Positions 1 to 7,500 of a stretch of 36,527 nt of DNA are shown here, in pieces. The translations under genes and the position numbers were made by a program. The stretch comes from Candidatus Kapaibacterium sp. (lineage in GTDB: Bacteria > Bacteroidota > Ignavibacteria > Kapaibacteriales > UBA961). A model generated the notes under the pieces. The model saw nothing but the letters and a program-made list of their open reading frames with translations. It ran no database searches and was not told where the DNA came from. How positions within the stretch are numbered: position 1 is the first letter of the stretch; each line of letters opens with the position of its first letter. The DNA is taken from positions 1 to 36,527 of the forward strand of contig JAFLBY010000011.1 of the NCBI GenBank assembly GCA_017302855.1, read 5' to 3'.

Positions 1-416
1 TATGCTTCCATAATAGTGCGCGCTTGTTTGCCCGCCACCTTCCACTCCTGTTTAGCAAGAGTTTGCATATCGAATGAACGCATGAATTTATCGGTAGCAA
101 GTGCTTTTTTACCAAGTATTTGTGCTAATTGACCTTTGCCCGCCCTTCGTGCTATGTCCATTTGCCATAAGCGGTCTTGGGCATGCACATACCCAAGTGC
201 AAAATATCCATCTGCGTCATTATTGGTGATGATATGCGGTATGGAAAACTTATTGCGATAGATGGAAATACTGTCATTGACTAAGGTGGTCTCATACTCA
301 TTGCCCGGCTGCACTGACGAGCGCGTGGCGGTGTGAAGCGAGAACAAGATAAAACATACTGCAAAGACACATAAAGCCAGTAATATCCCCGCAAAATTTC
401 TGAAAAATCGAATCAT
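1..416 (-). CDS. Penicillin acylase family protein, N-terminal part (runs off left edge)
   Basis: The first 138 residues of an Ntn-hydrolase of the penicillin acylase family (S45), which cleaves side-chain amides such as beta-lactam or acyl-homoserine-lactone amides, usually in the periplasm. A hydrophobic N-terminal segment (about residues 8-28) would be a signal anchor or signal peptide. The alpha-subunit hallmark follows: IPHI at about 61-64, then FALGYVHAQDRLWQMDIARR at about 73-92, and a GQLAQILGKKAL stretch. The autocatalytic Ser and the beta subunit lie outside the window, so activity and substrate cannot be judged. The start at 416 is the only one that places the hydrophobic segment at the N-terminus. 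Family assignment is firm; substrate is unknown. Confidence 0.9.
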   Translation of the reverse strand, partial: MIRFFRNFAGILLALCVFAVCFILFSLHTATRSSVQPGNEYETTLVNDSISIYRNKFSIPHIITNNDADGYFALGYVHAQDRLWQMDIARRAGKGQLAQILGKKALATDKFMRSFDMQTLAKQEWKVAGKQARTIMEA

Positions 417-557
417 GGTTATAGTCTTGTCTGTAAAATGCTGCTAAAATCGTATTCAAAGTTACTAAGAGAGAGGGTAAGTTTGTACTATTCTTGCTTT
501 TTTGTATCGCAGGCAAGAAGTGCTTCCTTGATGATTGCAGGGATTGGTCAAGCCATA

Positions 558-764
558 TCAAGCAACAAAAAGCAACACGGCTGTGTATAAAAACGATGAG
601 GTGAACAGAGCAATACCAATGTGGAAAAGAACCCGGAATTCATGTGCTAAGTTTTGTCTCAACTCTGTAGTCAATAATTCAAAAACGATAGACTGATGTC
701 GGTTGAGAGCAAGTGGACTTATTGACGATAAGAGCAATGCGATTTCCGAAATATATTTCAGCAT
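558..764 (-). CDS. Possible small membrane protein (68 aa), doubtful
   Basis: A 68-residue frame with an ATG start lies upstream of the acylase on the same strand. It has two hydrophobic stretches, about residues 4-20 and a stronger C-terminal one at about 47-68 ending in LLFVA. There is no recognisable family and no clear Shine-Dalgarno sequence, and a 141-base gap separates it from the acylase start. It could be a real small membrane protein or a chance frame. Position and hydrophobicity are the only support. Confidence 0.25.
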   Translation of the reverse strand: MLKYISEIALLLSSISPLALNRHQSIVFELLTTELRQNLAHEFRVLFHIGIALFTSSFLYTAVLLFVA

Positions 765-792
765 TCGTATAATGCAATTTTAGCACAATGGA

Positions 793-824
793 TTTGTCAT
801 TGTTACCAATGTTTTGTAGTTTTG
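793..824 (+). promoter_or_regulatory. Bacteroidota-type promoter (TTTG-N20-TAGTTTTG)
   Basis: TTTG at 793-796 and TAGTTTTG at 817-824 are separated by exactly 20 bases, matching the Bacteroidota vegetative promoter (-33 TTTG, -7 TAnnTTTG). It points at the membrane protein starting at 962. The 30 bases from 811 to 840 recur without a mismatch at 1804-1833, in front of the Mrr gene. Confidence 0.75.
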
Positions 825-961
825 AGGGAAGAAAAGGGCGGATTGGGTGGTTACAACTATGCTCATAGGTGTTTGCGGTAAAAATACTTGAGCTACATTA
901 TTCACTTGACACTGAGTGCAAGAAAAAAACTATACACACACATACGTATGACAGGCTTCTT

Positions 962-1630
962 ATGTTCACGAGAAAACAAATGCCTTATTGGCTTGCAATG
1001 ATTTGTTGCATAGAAATATTAATCTATTTGTGGTCAGTTTGGACTTCGACATTTGATGCGAGTAATTTTTTTGCAATCAAATCACAATTTATTTTTGACA
1101 AATGTGCTCGTATTGCCGGAAGAATTTCATCAGCACTCATTCTCATGACCTTACTGATGGTTGGATATTATGGTCTCAAAAAAATTTATGTCAATGATAA
1201 GAAAAAAGAGATTTTTCTTTTGTTAATGACAATGTTCAGCCTCAATCATTTAATTCATTTACTGTTTGTGTATCTTCGATTCCACAGCCATGGCGAGACA
1301 ATAAATTTCGAAGATCCTTTACAGATTGGCGGAACTATACATGGTGTTTTTACATTTACATTTATTGTTTTAATACCATTTGTTCTCTGGATTAAAAAAA
1401 GTTTACATACAATCCTCTATATCGTCATACATGTACATTTATTCAATATCTGTAGTTTTATCATTCAGACCTTTTTAGGCAAAATCAAACCTCCTGAACA
1501 TCCGGCGTATCAAAATCAGTTTGGAATAGTCGTAATATTGGCAGCTTGTCTTTATATGCTGTATAGACTCTATATTGAGAATAAACGAGGACCTCAATCT
1601 ATGAGTGACAATGCCATTATGAAAACATAA
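962..1630 (+). CDS. Uncharacterised six-helix membrane protein
   Basis: A 222-residue integral membrane protein of no family I recognise. Six hydrophobic segments can be read, beginning near MPYWLAMICC, ISSALILMTL, IFLLLMTMF, GVFTFTFIVL, HTILYIVIHV and GIVVILAACL. Histidines cluster in and after helix 3 (NHLIHLLF, then RFHSHG) and in helix 5 (IVIHVHLF). Such intramembrane His can bind haem or metal, but that is only a possibility here. I prefer the ATG at 962. A GTG at 869 in the same frame would add 31 polar residues before the first helix and also lies downstream of the promoter at 793-824. The AT-rich composition and the promoter shared with Mrr suggest an accessory, possibly transferred gene. 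Confidence 0.6.
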   Translation: MFTRKQMPYWLAMICCIEILIYLWSVWTSTFDASNFFAIKSQFIFDKCARIAGRISSALILMTLLMVGYYGLKKIYVNDKKKEIFLLLMTMFSLNHLIHLLFVYLRFHSHGETINFEDPLQIGGTIHGVFTFTFIVLIPFVLWIKKSLHTILYIVIHVHLFNICSFIIQTFLGKIKPPEHPAYQNQFGIVVILAACLYMLYRLYIENKRGPQSMSDNAIMKT

Positions 1631-1703
1631 TATTTAGTGGTCAATAACAACTAGAAATTTTCTTGTAAGTTTTTAAGAGTAGATTTTTTTTGAAAAACAG
1701 AAC

Positions 1704-1723
1704 CCAACAGCCGCAACTGTTGG
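1704..1723. other. Short perfect hairpin between accessory genes
   Basis: CCAACAG (1704-1710) and CTGTTGG (1717-1723) form a 7-bp perfect stem with a six-base loop, downstream of the membrane-protein gene. It is not followed by a T run, so it is a poor intrinsic terminator on the plus strand. It may be a remnant of a cassette-type palindrome or an RNA-end structure. Confidence 0.4.
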
Positions 1724-1786
1724 TCAAATAATCGGCAATTTTTTAGAACAATACATGTACGGAGATACAAACTTCAATACATATAG

Positions 1787-1817
1787 TTGTATGAACAGCG
1801 AAAGTTTTGTAGTTTTG
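1787..1817 (+). promoter_or_regulatory. Bacteroidota-type promoter for the Mrr-like gene
   Basis: TTG at 1787-1789 and TAGTTTTG at 1810-1817 are 20 bases apart. The surrounding 30 bases (1804-1833) are identical to those at 811-840. The predicted transcript starts about 100 bases before the ATG at 1931. Confidence 0.75.
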
Positions 1818-1930
1818 AGGGAAGAAAAGGGCGCAGCTTTATGGATGTGTACAAACGAAATTGGGTTATGTAACTTCGTAAATCTAACTTCCGCTCGTGG
1901 TAGTTGTTTAAAGAACGAGAAAAACAGACA

Positions 1931-2818
1931 ATGGAAATACCAAAATTTAACGAAACATTTATTCCGATTCTTGAAGTTCTAAAAGATGAAAAAGTTTATA
2001 GTCATAGAGAACTTATTGAAGCTGTAAAAAACAGATTTTATTCTGAACTGACAGCAGAACAATTAAAACAACAAACTAAATCTGGGGATTTAGTCATTGA
2101 TAACAGAATCGCTTGGGGTAAGACATATCTAAAAAAAGCGGGATATGTTGAATCACCTCAACGTGGTCTGATTAAAATAACTGATAAAGGAAAACATCAT
2201 TCACTTTCTCTGACTGTACGAGACCTAGAAAATGAAAGTTCCGTCTTCGAATTCTATAAACAAGAGCAAGATAAAATTCCAAATTCAATTAAAAGTGGTC
2301 AAAGTAATATTATTTCATCACCACAAGATTTAATTGACGAAGGTTTTAATAGAATTGAAAATGAAGTAAAAAATGATCTCTTAAATAAGCTTAAAACTAT
2401 TGATCCCTATTTTTTTGAAAAAGTAGTTCTCAGACTACTTAAAAAAATGGGGTATGGAGAATTCATCGAAACGTCAAAATCAAATGATGGTGGGATAGAC
2501 GGAATTATTAATGAAGATAAACTAGGGCTTGACAAAATTTATATTCAAGCAAAACGATTTAATGAAGGTAAGGTAAGAGAAAAGGATATTAGAAATTTCA
2601 TTGGGGCAATGAGTGGTGATACAAATAAAGGAGTATTTGTAACAACATCAGAATTTGATGAAAAAGCACTTGAAAAAGCACGTTCAGCTCATCATAAAAT
2701 AATCTGTATTGACGGGCAAAAGTTAGTGACATTAATGCATGAATTTAATGTTGGAATTCAAGTAAAGACAATATATGAAATAAAACAAATAGATGAAGAC
2801 TTTTTTAATGAACAGTAA
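1931..2818 (+). CDS. mrr: Mrr-type restriction endonuclease (type IV-like)
   Basis: A 295-residue protein close to the usual Mrr length (about 300). It has an N-terminal winged-helix Mrr_N-like domain (about residues 5-95, including GLIKITDKGK), a charged linker, and a C-terminal Mrr_cat nuclease domain (about 155-280). The PD-(D/E)xK-type core is visible as FFEKVVLRLLKKMGYG, then DGGIDGI with D190, then QAK (Q206, K208). Proteins of this family cut DNA carrying foreign methylation and act in defence. An in-frame TTG at 1904 would add nine residues; the ATG fits the family's start better. No modification or specificity gene is adjacent, so it is a solitary enzyme. It is AT-rich relative to the isocitrate dehydrogenase downstream and sits behind an accessory-type promoter. 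Confidence 0.88.
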   Translation: MEIPKFNETFIPILEVLKDEKVYSHRELIEAVKNRFYSELTAEQLKQQTKSGDLVIDNRIAWGKTYLKKAGYVESPQRGLIKITDKGKHHSLSLTVRDLENESSVFEFYKQEQDKIPNSIKSGQSNIISSPQDLIDEGFNRIENEVKNDLLNKLKTIDPYFFEKVVLRLLKKMGYGEFIETSKSNDGGIDGIINEDKLGLDKIYIQAKRFNEGKVREKDIRNFIGAMSGDTNKGVFVTTSEFDEKALEKARSAHHKIICIDGQKLVTLMHEFNVGIQVKTIYEIKQIDEDFFNEQ

Positions 2819-2907
2819 AGAGAAATAAGCACCTACAATACTACCCCTTTTTCTCAAAAGAGGGACAAGAGCACACCCCCATCATCACTTTTCCCACTAA
2901 GGGTAAT

Positions 2908-2941
2908 AAAAAAGCAATCGTTTTTTGCGATTGCTTTTTTT
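2908..2941. terminator. Bidirectional intrinsic terminator between mrr and icd
   Basis: A stem AAGCAATCG (2912-2920) pairs with CGATTGCTT (2928-2936) around a T-rich loop. It has an A tract on the left and a T tract on the right, so it terminates on both strands. It lies between the convergent mrr (plus) and icd (minus) genes. Confidence 0.85.
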
Positions 2942-2966
2942 ATGTGAGTATCGGATAGTGTGCTGC

Positions 2967-4355
2967 TTATTCGCCTTGTGCTTTTGAATAGAGGGCAGCG
3001 CCATTTTCTTCATGAAGTTTTTCAATGTGCATCCACGGAAGTTCCGCAGGGAAATTATTGAGAAATTCCAAAATATCATCATCGGTGAGCGGATTTTGTG
3101 CTGTGTAGCGGCAACGCTGACAATCCACAATAACAATATCGGGAATATCGCCCGGATAAATTTTTGTGCCGCGATTGGATACCATAGTTAAAGTCAATTT
3201 TCCTACTGATTTCGGTAAAAGACTAATATCTGTGGTGCGAACAAATATATCAACGCCTTTGATAGTCCACGGTGCTTGTTCTTTGCGTAATTCCTCACGT
3301 GCAATGCGCACTCGCGATGCTATTGCTTCAGCCGACGGCGCAACAGCCGGTAAATCGGCAATTGCCGCACAAATAGCGTCGGTGTATTCTGTTGTTGTTG
3401 CCGAACCGCCAATATCACGTGTTTTGATGCCCGCTTCCAATGTTTTGGTTAAGGCATTTTCAATGAGGGCAGCATGGTCTGTTGCTCCCATATAGCGTAA
3501 CATCTGAATACTTGAGAGGAGAAGTGCTGTCGGATTTGCAAGATTTTTTCCGGCAATGTCCGGCGCAGAACCGTGCACAGCTTCAAACACAGCAGCGTCC
3601 GTACCGATATTACCGCCGGGCGCTACGCCAAGACCGCCAATAAGACCTGCACAAAGATCACTGACAATATCGCCAAATAAATTAGGCAATACGAGTACAT
3701 CGAATTGTTCCGGCTTGATAACAAGTTGCATACATAGATTGTCAATGAGGATATCGCTGTGTTCAATGGCAGGATAGCCGCCGGCAACATCCATAAAGGA
3801 ACGAAGGAATAAGCCATCGGTCATTTTTTGAATATTGGCTTTGTGGACACAGGTTACTTTTTTACGTCCTTCTATGCGTGCCATCTCGAAGGCATAACGC
3901 GCAGCAGCACGTGAGCCGACGCTGGTAATCAAACGCAGACATTGGGCAACTTCGGGTGTTTGCATATGTTCAATACCGCCATAGGTATCTTCAACATTTT
4001 CACGGACAATAATCAAATCCACATTATCATAACGTGTTTTGATGCCGGGGAATGTTTTGCATGGGCGAACATTGGCAAAAAGTTCAAGCGTTTTGCGAAT
4101 TGTCACATTGATGCTTTTATGACCGCCGCCTATGGGGGTTGTGGTGGGTGATTTTAATGCAATGCCATTGCGTGCAATAGAATCAAGAGTCTCTTTGGGT
4201 AAGCCATTGCCGTATTTTTCAATACAGTAAAGCCCCGCATCGGCTTCTTCCCATGCCACAGGAGCATTTGCCGCTGCGAAAATTGTTTTGATGGCTTCGG
4301 CGATTTCAGGACCAATGCCGTCGCCTTTAATTAATGTAACCGTTTGTTTTACCAT
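2967..4355 (-). CDS. icd: Isocitrate dehydrogenase, long form, probably NAD-dependent
   Basis: A 462-residue member of the isocitrate/isopropylmalate dehydrogenase family, catalysing isocitrate to 2-oxoglutarate plus CO2 in the cytosolic TCA cycle. Substrate residues are seen in SINVTIRKTLELFANVRP (81-98) and ENVEDTYGGIEH (119-130, catalytic Tyr about 125), with Lys at about 172. Metal-binding Asp lie in NLFGDIVSD (225-233). The cofactor loop reads HGSAPDIAGKNLANP (261-275). The Asp-Ile where NADP enzymes such as E. coli Icd carry Lys-Tyr suggests NAD+ preference. About 120 extra C-terminal residues match the long subfamily known from Thermus and Rickettsia. The ATG at 4355 gives the canonical MxxxVTLIKGDGIGPE start; an upstream in-frame ATG at 4424 would add 23 unrelated residues. 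Confidence 0.95.
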   Translation of the reverse strand: MVKQTVTLIKGDGIGPEIAEAIKTIFAAANAPVAWEEADAGLYCIEKYGNGLPKETLDSIARNGIALKSPTTTPIGGGHKSINVTIRKTLELFANVRPCKTFPGIKTRYDNVDLIIVRENVEDTYGGIEHMQTPEVAQCLRLITSVGSRAAARYAFEMARIEGRKKVTCVHKANIQKMTDGLFLRSFMDVAGGYPAIEHSDILIDNLCMQLVIKPEQFDVLVLPNLFGDIVSDLCAGLIGGLGVAPGGNIGTDAAVFEAVHGSAPDIAGKNLANPTALLLSSIQMLRYMGATDHAALIENALTKTLEAGIKTRDIGGSATTTEYTDAICAAIADLPAVAPSAEAIASRVRIAREELRKEQAPWTIKGVDIFVRTTDISLLPKSVGKLTLTMVSNRGTKIYPGDIPDIVIVDCQRCRYTAQNPLTDDDILEFLNNFPAELPWMHIEKLHEENGAALYSKAQGE

Positions 4356-4501
4356 AGAAATATTCTTTGATGAGTTTTGATGAGTAATAAGTATTGATAC
4401 AAAATTAGGTATTACGACAAACATAAAATGGAAAAATTTTCTCGGGAATCATAAGCCCCAAGCCATAGAGTTAGCCGTATTATTTAGATAATCCCCTCTT
4501 G

Positions 4502-7500
4502 TTATTTCATAATCACACATTGAGTACTCATTTGCATTGTTGGTGTTTGCACAATTACTCTGTATGTGCCGTTCGATAGTTTATCCGTCGGATAGCTGAA
4601 AGTATAATCACCATGTTCTAATATTCCATCGCTTATGACAGCGACAGTTTCGCCGAGCGAGGAAATTATGCGCAAGGTATGATGACCCGTTTCTACGGTA
4701 TGAATGTCAATATTCATGCCTTCATGCGGCGGATTCGGCATAATGGACACGGTAGGCATACCATAAGGATTGAAGAGCCGTTTACCGCCGGCTTCGCATA
4801 TACCCAATACGGTAAATTTTCCGGCTTGGGCAGATAAACCAACGGGCGCGCCACCGGCATCGAGGTTCTGTAATTGTAATGTGATTGTATCATCTGTTCC
4901 GAGCATAACTCTACATTCAATAGTCCCGAGAATATTGCTTGTTATGGGTTGTACCGGTAAAGTAAGATTGATGGTTCGGTCAAATCCGCTTATGGTTCCG
5001 CGCATGGCAGGATTGGTTGGTTCCAGAACCGTCGCATTCATGACTAATTGTGCATTAAATTGCTTTGCCCCTGAGATTGCAAGCTGATTGGCGGATGTCA
5101 ATTGAATCGGAATTGAGACAATATCGCCCGGATATCCTCGATTATTGCCCACAACAAGAACTGCCGAGGAACTTGCTCCCGTACCCGTGATTGTTGATGT
5201 TGTTTGCAGACCGCTTGCACTTGTTGCCGTGAGTGTTATTTGTTTAGCACCAATGCTCTGCGGTACAAAACGGACAGTAATAGGTAAAGCTTGATTTTTA
5301 TTGACTGCCTTTGGGACAAAGCCGATAACAGCAAAATCGCCCATATCACCATTGGTAGGAATAACCGATTGTATGATTTCATCAGTCGGGGAATTGGTTG
5401 TTACTTCTATGTCTTTATCCTTGGATGTATTAATACCAATGGCACCGAAATTATGATTTTCCAAAGCTAATGTGGGTATGAAAGTACTTGTGACAATACC
5501 TTTTATCGTGCATTCATCTGATATATCTGCGCCGGATTGATCTTGCCCTGTTACTTTAAGTATGCCTAATTTGACACCGTCGGGGGTTCCTGTTTGTGGT
5601 GCGAAGCGTATCGGAATAGTCATTTGATCATTGGTATTGGCAAGCACTTGCGGAGTAAATGGCAGCACACTGAACACTGCATCATCATTTGATTCGAACA
5701 CAGCCGCAGCAGAAGAAATAGTGACCGGTCCTTTGCCATTATTGATGACAGTGACTGTTCCATTATCTATTTCGCCGATTTTGAGTGATATGGGAAATGC
5801 GAAGTCTAATGCCTCAATAGATGGTGCATTGACATCAATAACTTCACCGATAAGTTCCACGCCCACATATAATGCACATGGCGGCGGAGAAGTCACTTCT
5901 AATTTATCAGATTCTTCACCAATAACAGTTGCCGAAAAACCAATAGTCACTTCTAATCTTCCGCCGGGTTGAATATCTATGGTTTGCGGTGGTGCGGGCA
6001 AAACGGGATTGGTGGAAAGTATGGAAAATTGCCCTGCCACATTTGCCAAGCTATTTGTATTTAATGGAATGGGTGTTGTGCCCGTATTTGTTAATATTGT
6101 CATCAGACTTGTAGGAGAACCTATATTTACAATACCGAAATTTAATATAGGATTTGAGGCAGTCATTGTCGGCGGTGTGATGCGTCTGCCTGTGATTTTT
6201 ATTCTTTTTTGTATGGAACATGGAGTGAGCGTAATATCAATATAACCGAAAAAATAACCATTCGGCGTTGTATTTTGAGCCGTTAATTGTGCTCTAAATG
6301 TTTGTGTCGAACCGCTGAATAGAGTAACGCCCGTTATTAAATCAGGCGATGAAGCACCATTGGCGGAATTGACTGTGTTTATTGTAAAATCATCCGTGCC
6401 TGTTGTGGTAATAGTAAATGTTGCGCTGCCCATCATAGTTTCGCAGACTATATCGCCCACATTGACGCTATCGGGAATTTGCGGGGCGGTAATGCCGCTT
6501 TTATTACCCTTGAGAATAATATCTTTGGTTTGATTGCATGGATTATAGACTAATCGCAATGTTGCTTGTGAATTACCTTGATTTTGCGGTGCATAACGAA
6601 TTTTAAGTTTTACACGAGCACCGGCGGGTATGGAATTTAAGGGAATATCCGAACCGAGATAGGTAAAATCATTTCCGATAATTGTGGGAGGTGACATTAC
6701 TATCGGATCTGTGCCCGTATTTTGAATTTCAATATCTTCAATTTTTTCATTTTCACAGCCCGATAAACTTGGAAACGTATAATCGGTGGGTGCTGTAAGA
6801 GAAGCAGCGCCGCCAACGGTAATAATTATCTCATCTTTTCCGGTGCAATTATCTTTTCCTGTTACGGTGAGTGTATATTTTGTTTGTCCGGAGACCGAAG
6901 CGGTAAATTCCGGTGTGAGAATAGTGGCATCACTTAATCCTGTGGTCGGTTGCCATTGATATGAAAAAGGACCTATGCCTGCAACTTGTGGATTAAGTGT
7001 CTTTTTTTCACCAATACAAATCCCCATATCATCGCCGACATTAACTTTAATTTCAGGATTAACCGAAATAATAATGGTATCGCGTATCACACAATTATTG
7101 ACATCGGACACCATAACAGTATATAACATATTCGATGAAGGTGTGACTTTTAATTCATTTGTTGTTGCCGATTGAATAAGGGTAGTACCATTTTCCCGCC
7201 ATTCAAAAATATATGGTGGGTCACCGCCCAAAACATTTGCCACCAAGCGAGCTTCCACACCAAAACATTGGATTAAATCATTGCCGAGCGACACTTTCAT
7301 TTCATTGCCCACATTGATAAAAACGCTGTCGGTGGCGCTGCATCCTTTGGTATCGGTGATTGTCACTTTATATTTTGTTGTTGTTGTGGGAGTTGCGACA
7401 GGAGCGGCAATAGTCGCCGAATTTAGTCCTGTGGCAGGTTCCCATCTATATGTAAATGTGGAAGCCGACCCCGTACCTCCTGAGCCAACACTTTGTAATT

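Larger units (their letters stand above)
417..961. other. Mostly non-coding stretch between divergent genes
   Basis: This stretch separates the minus-strand acylase from the plus-strand membrane protein at 962. It holds one doubtful small minus-strand frame (558-764) and a clear plus-strand promoter (793-824). A GTG at 869 could extend the downstream gene. No RNA gene, repeat array or other structure was recognised. Confidence 0.5.

Noticed and set aside
1755-1982. A 75-residue plus-strand frame before mrr
   Set aside because: It runs through the promoter and into mrr in another frame, with no supporting features.
3556-3777. Open plus-strand frames within the icd gene
   Set aside because: They are antisense shadows; the minus-strand frame has an unbroken, fully recognisable isocitrate dehydrogenase.
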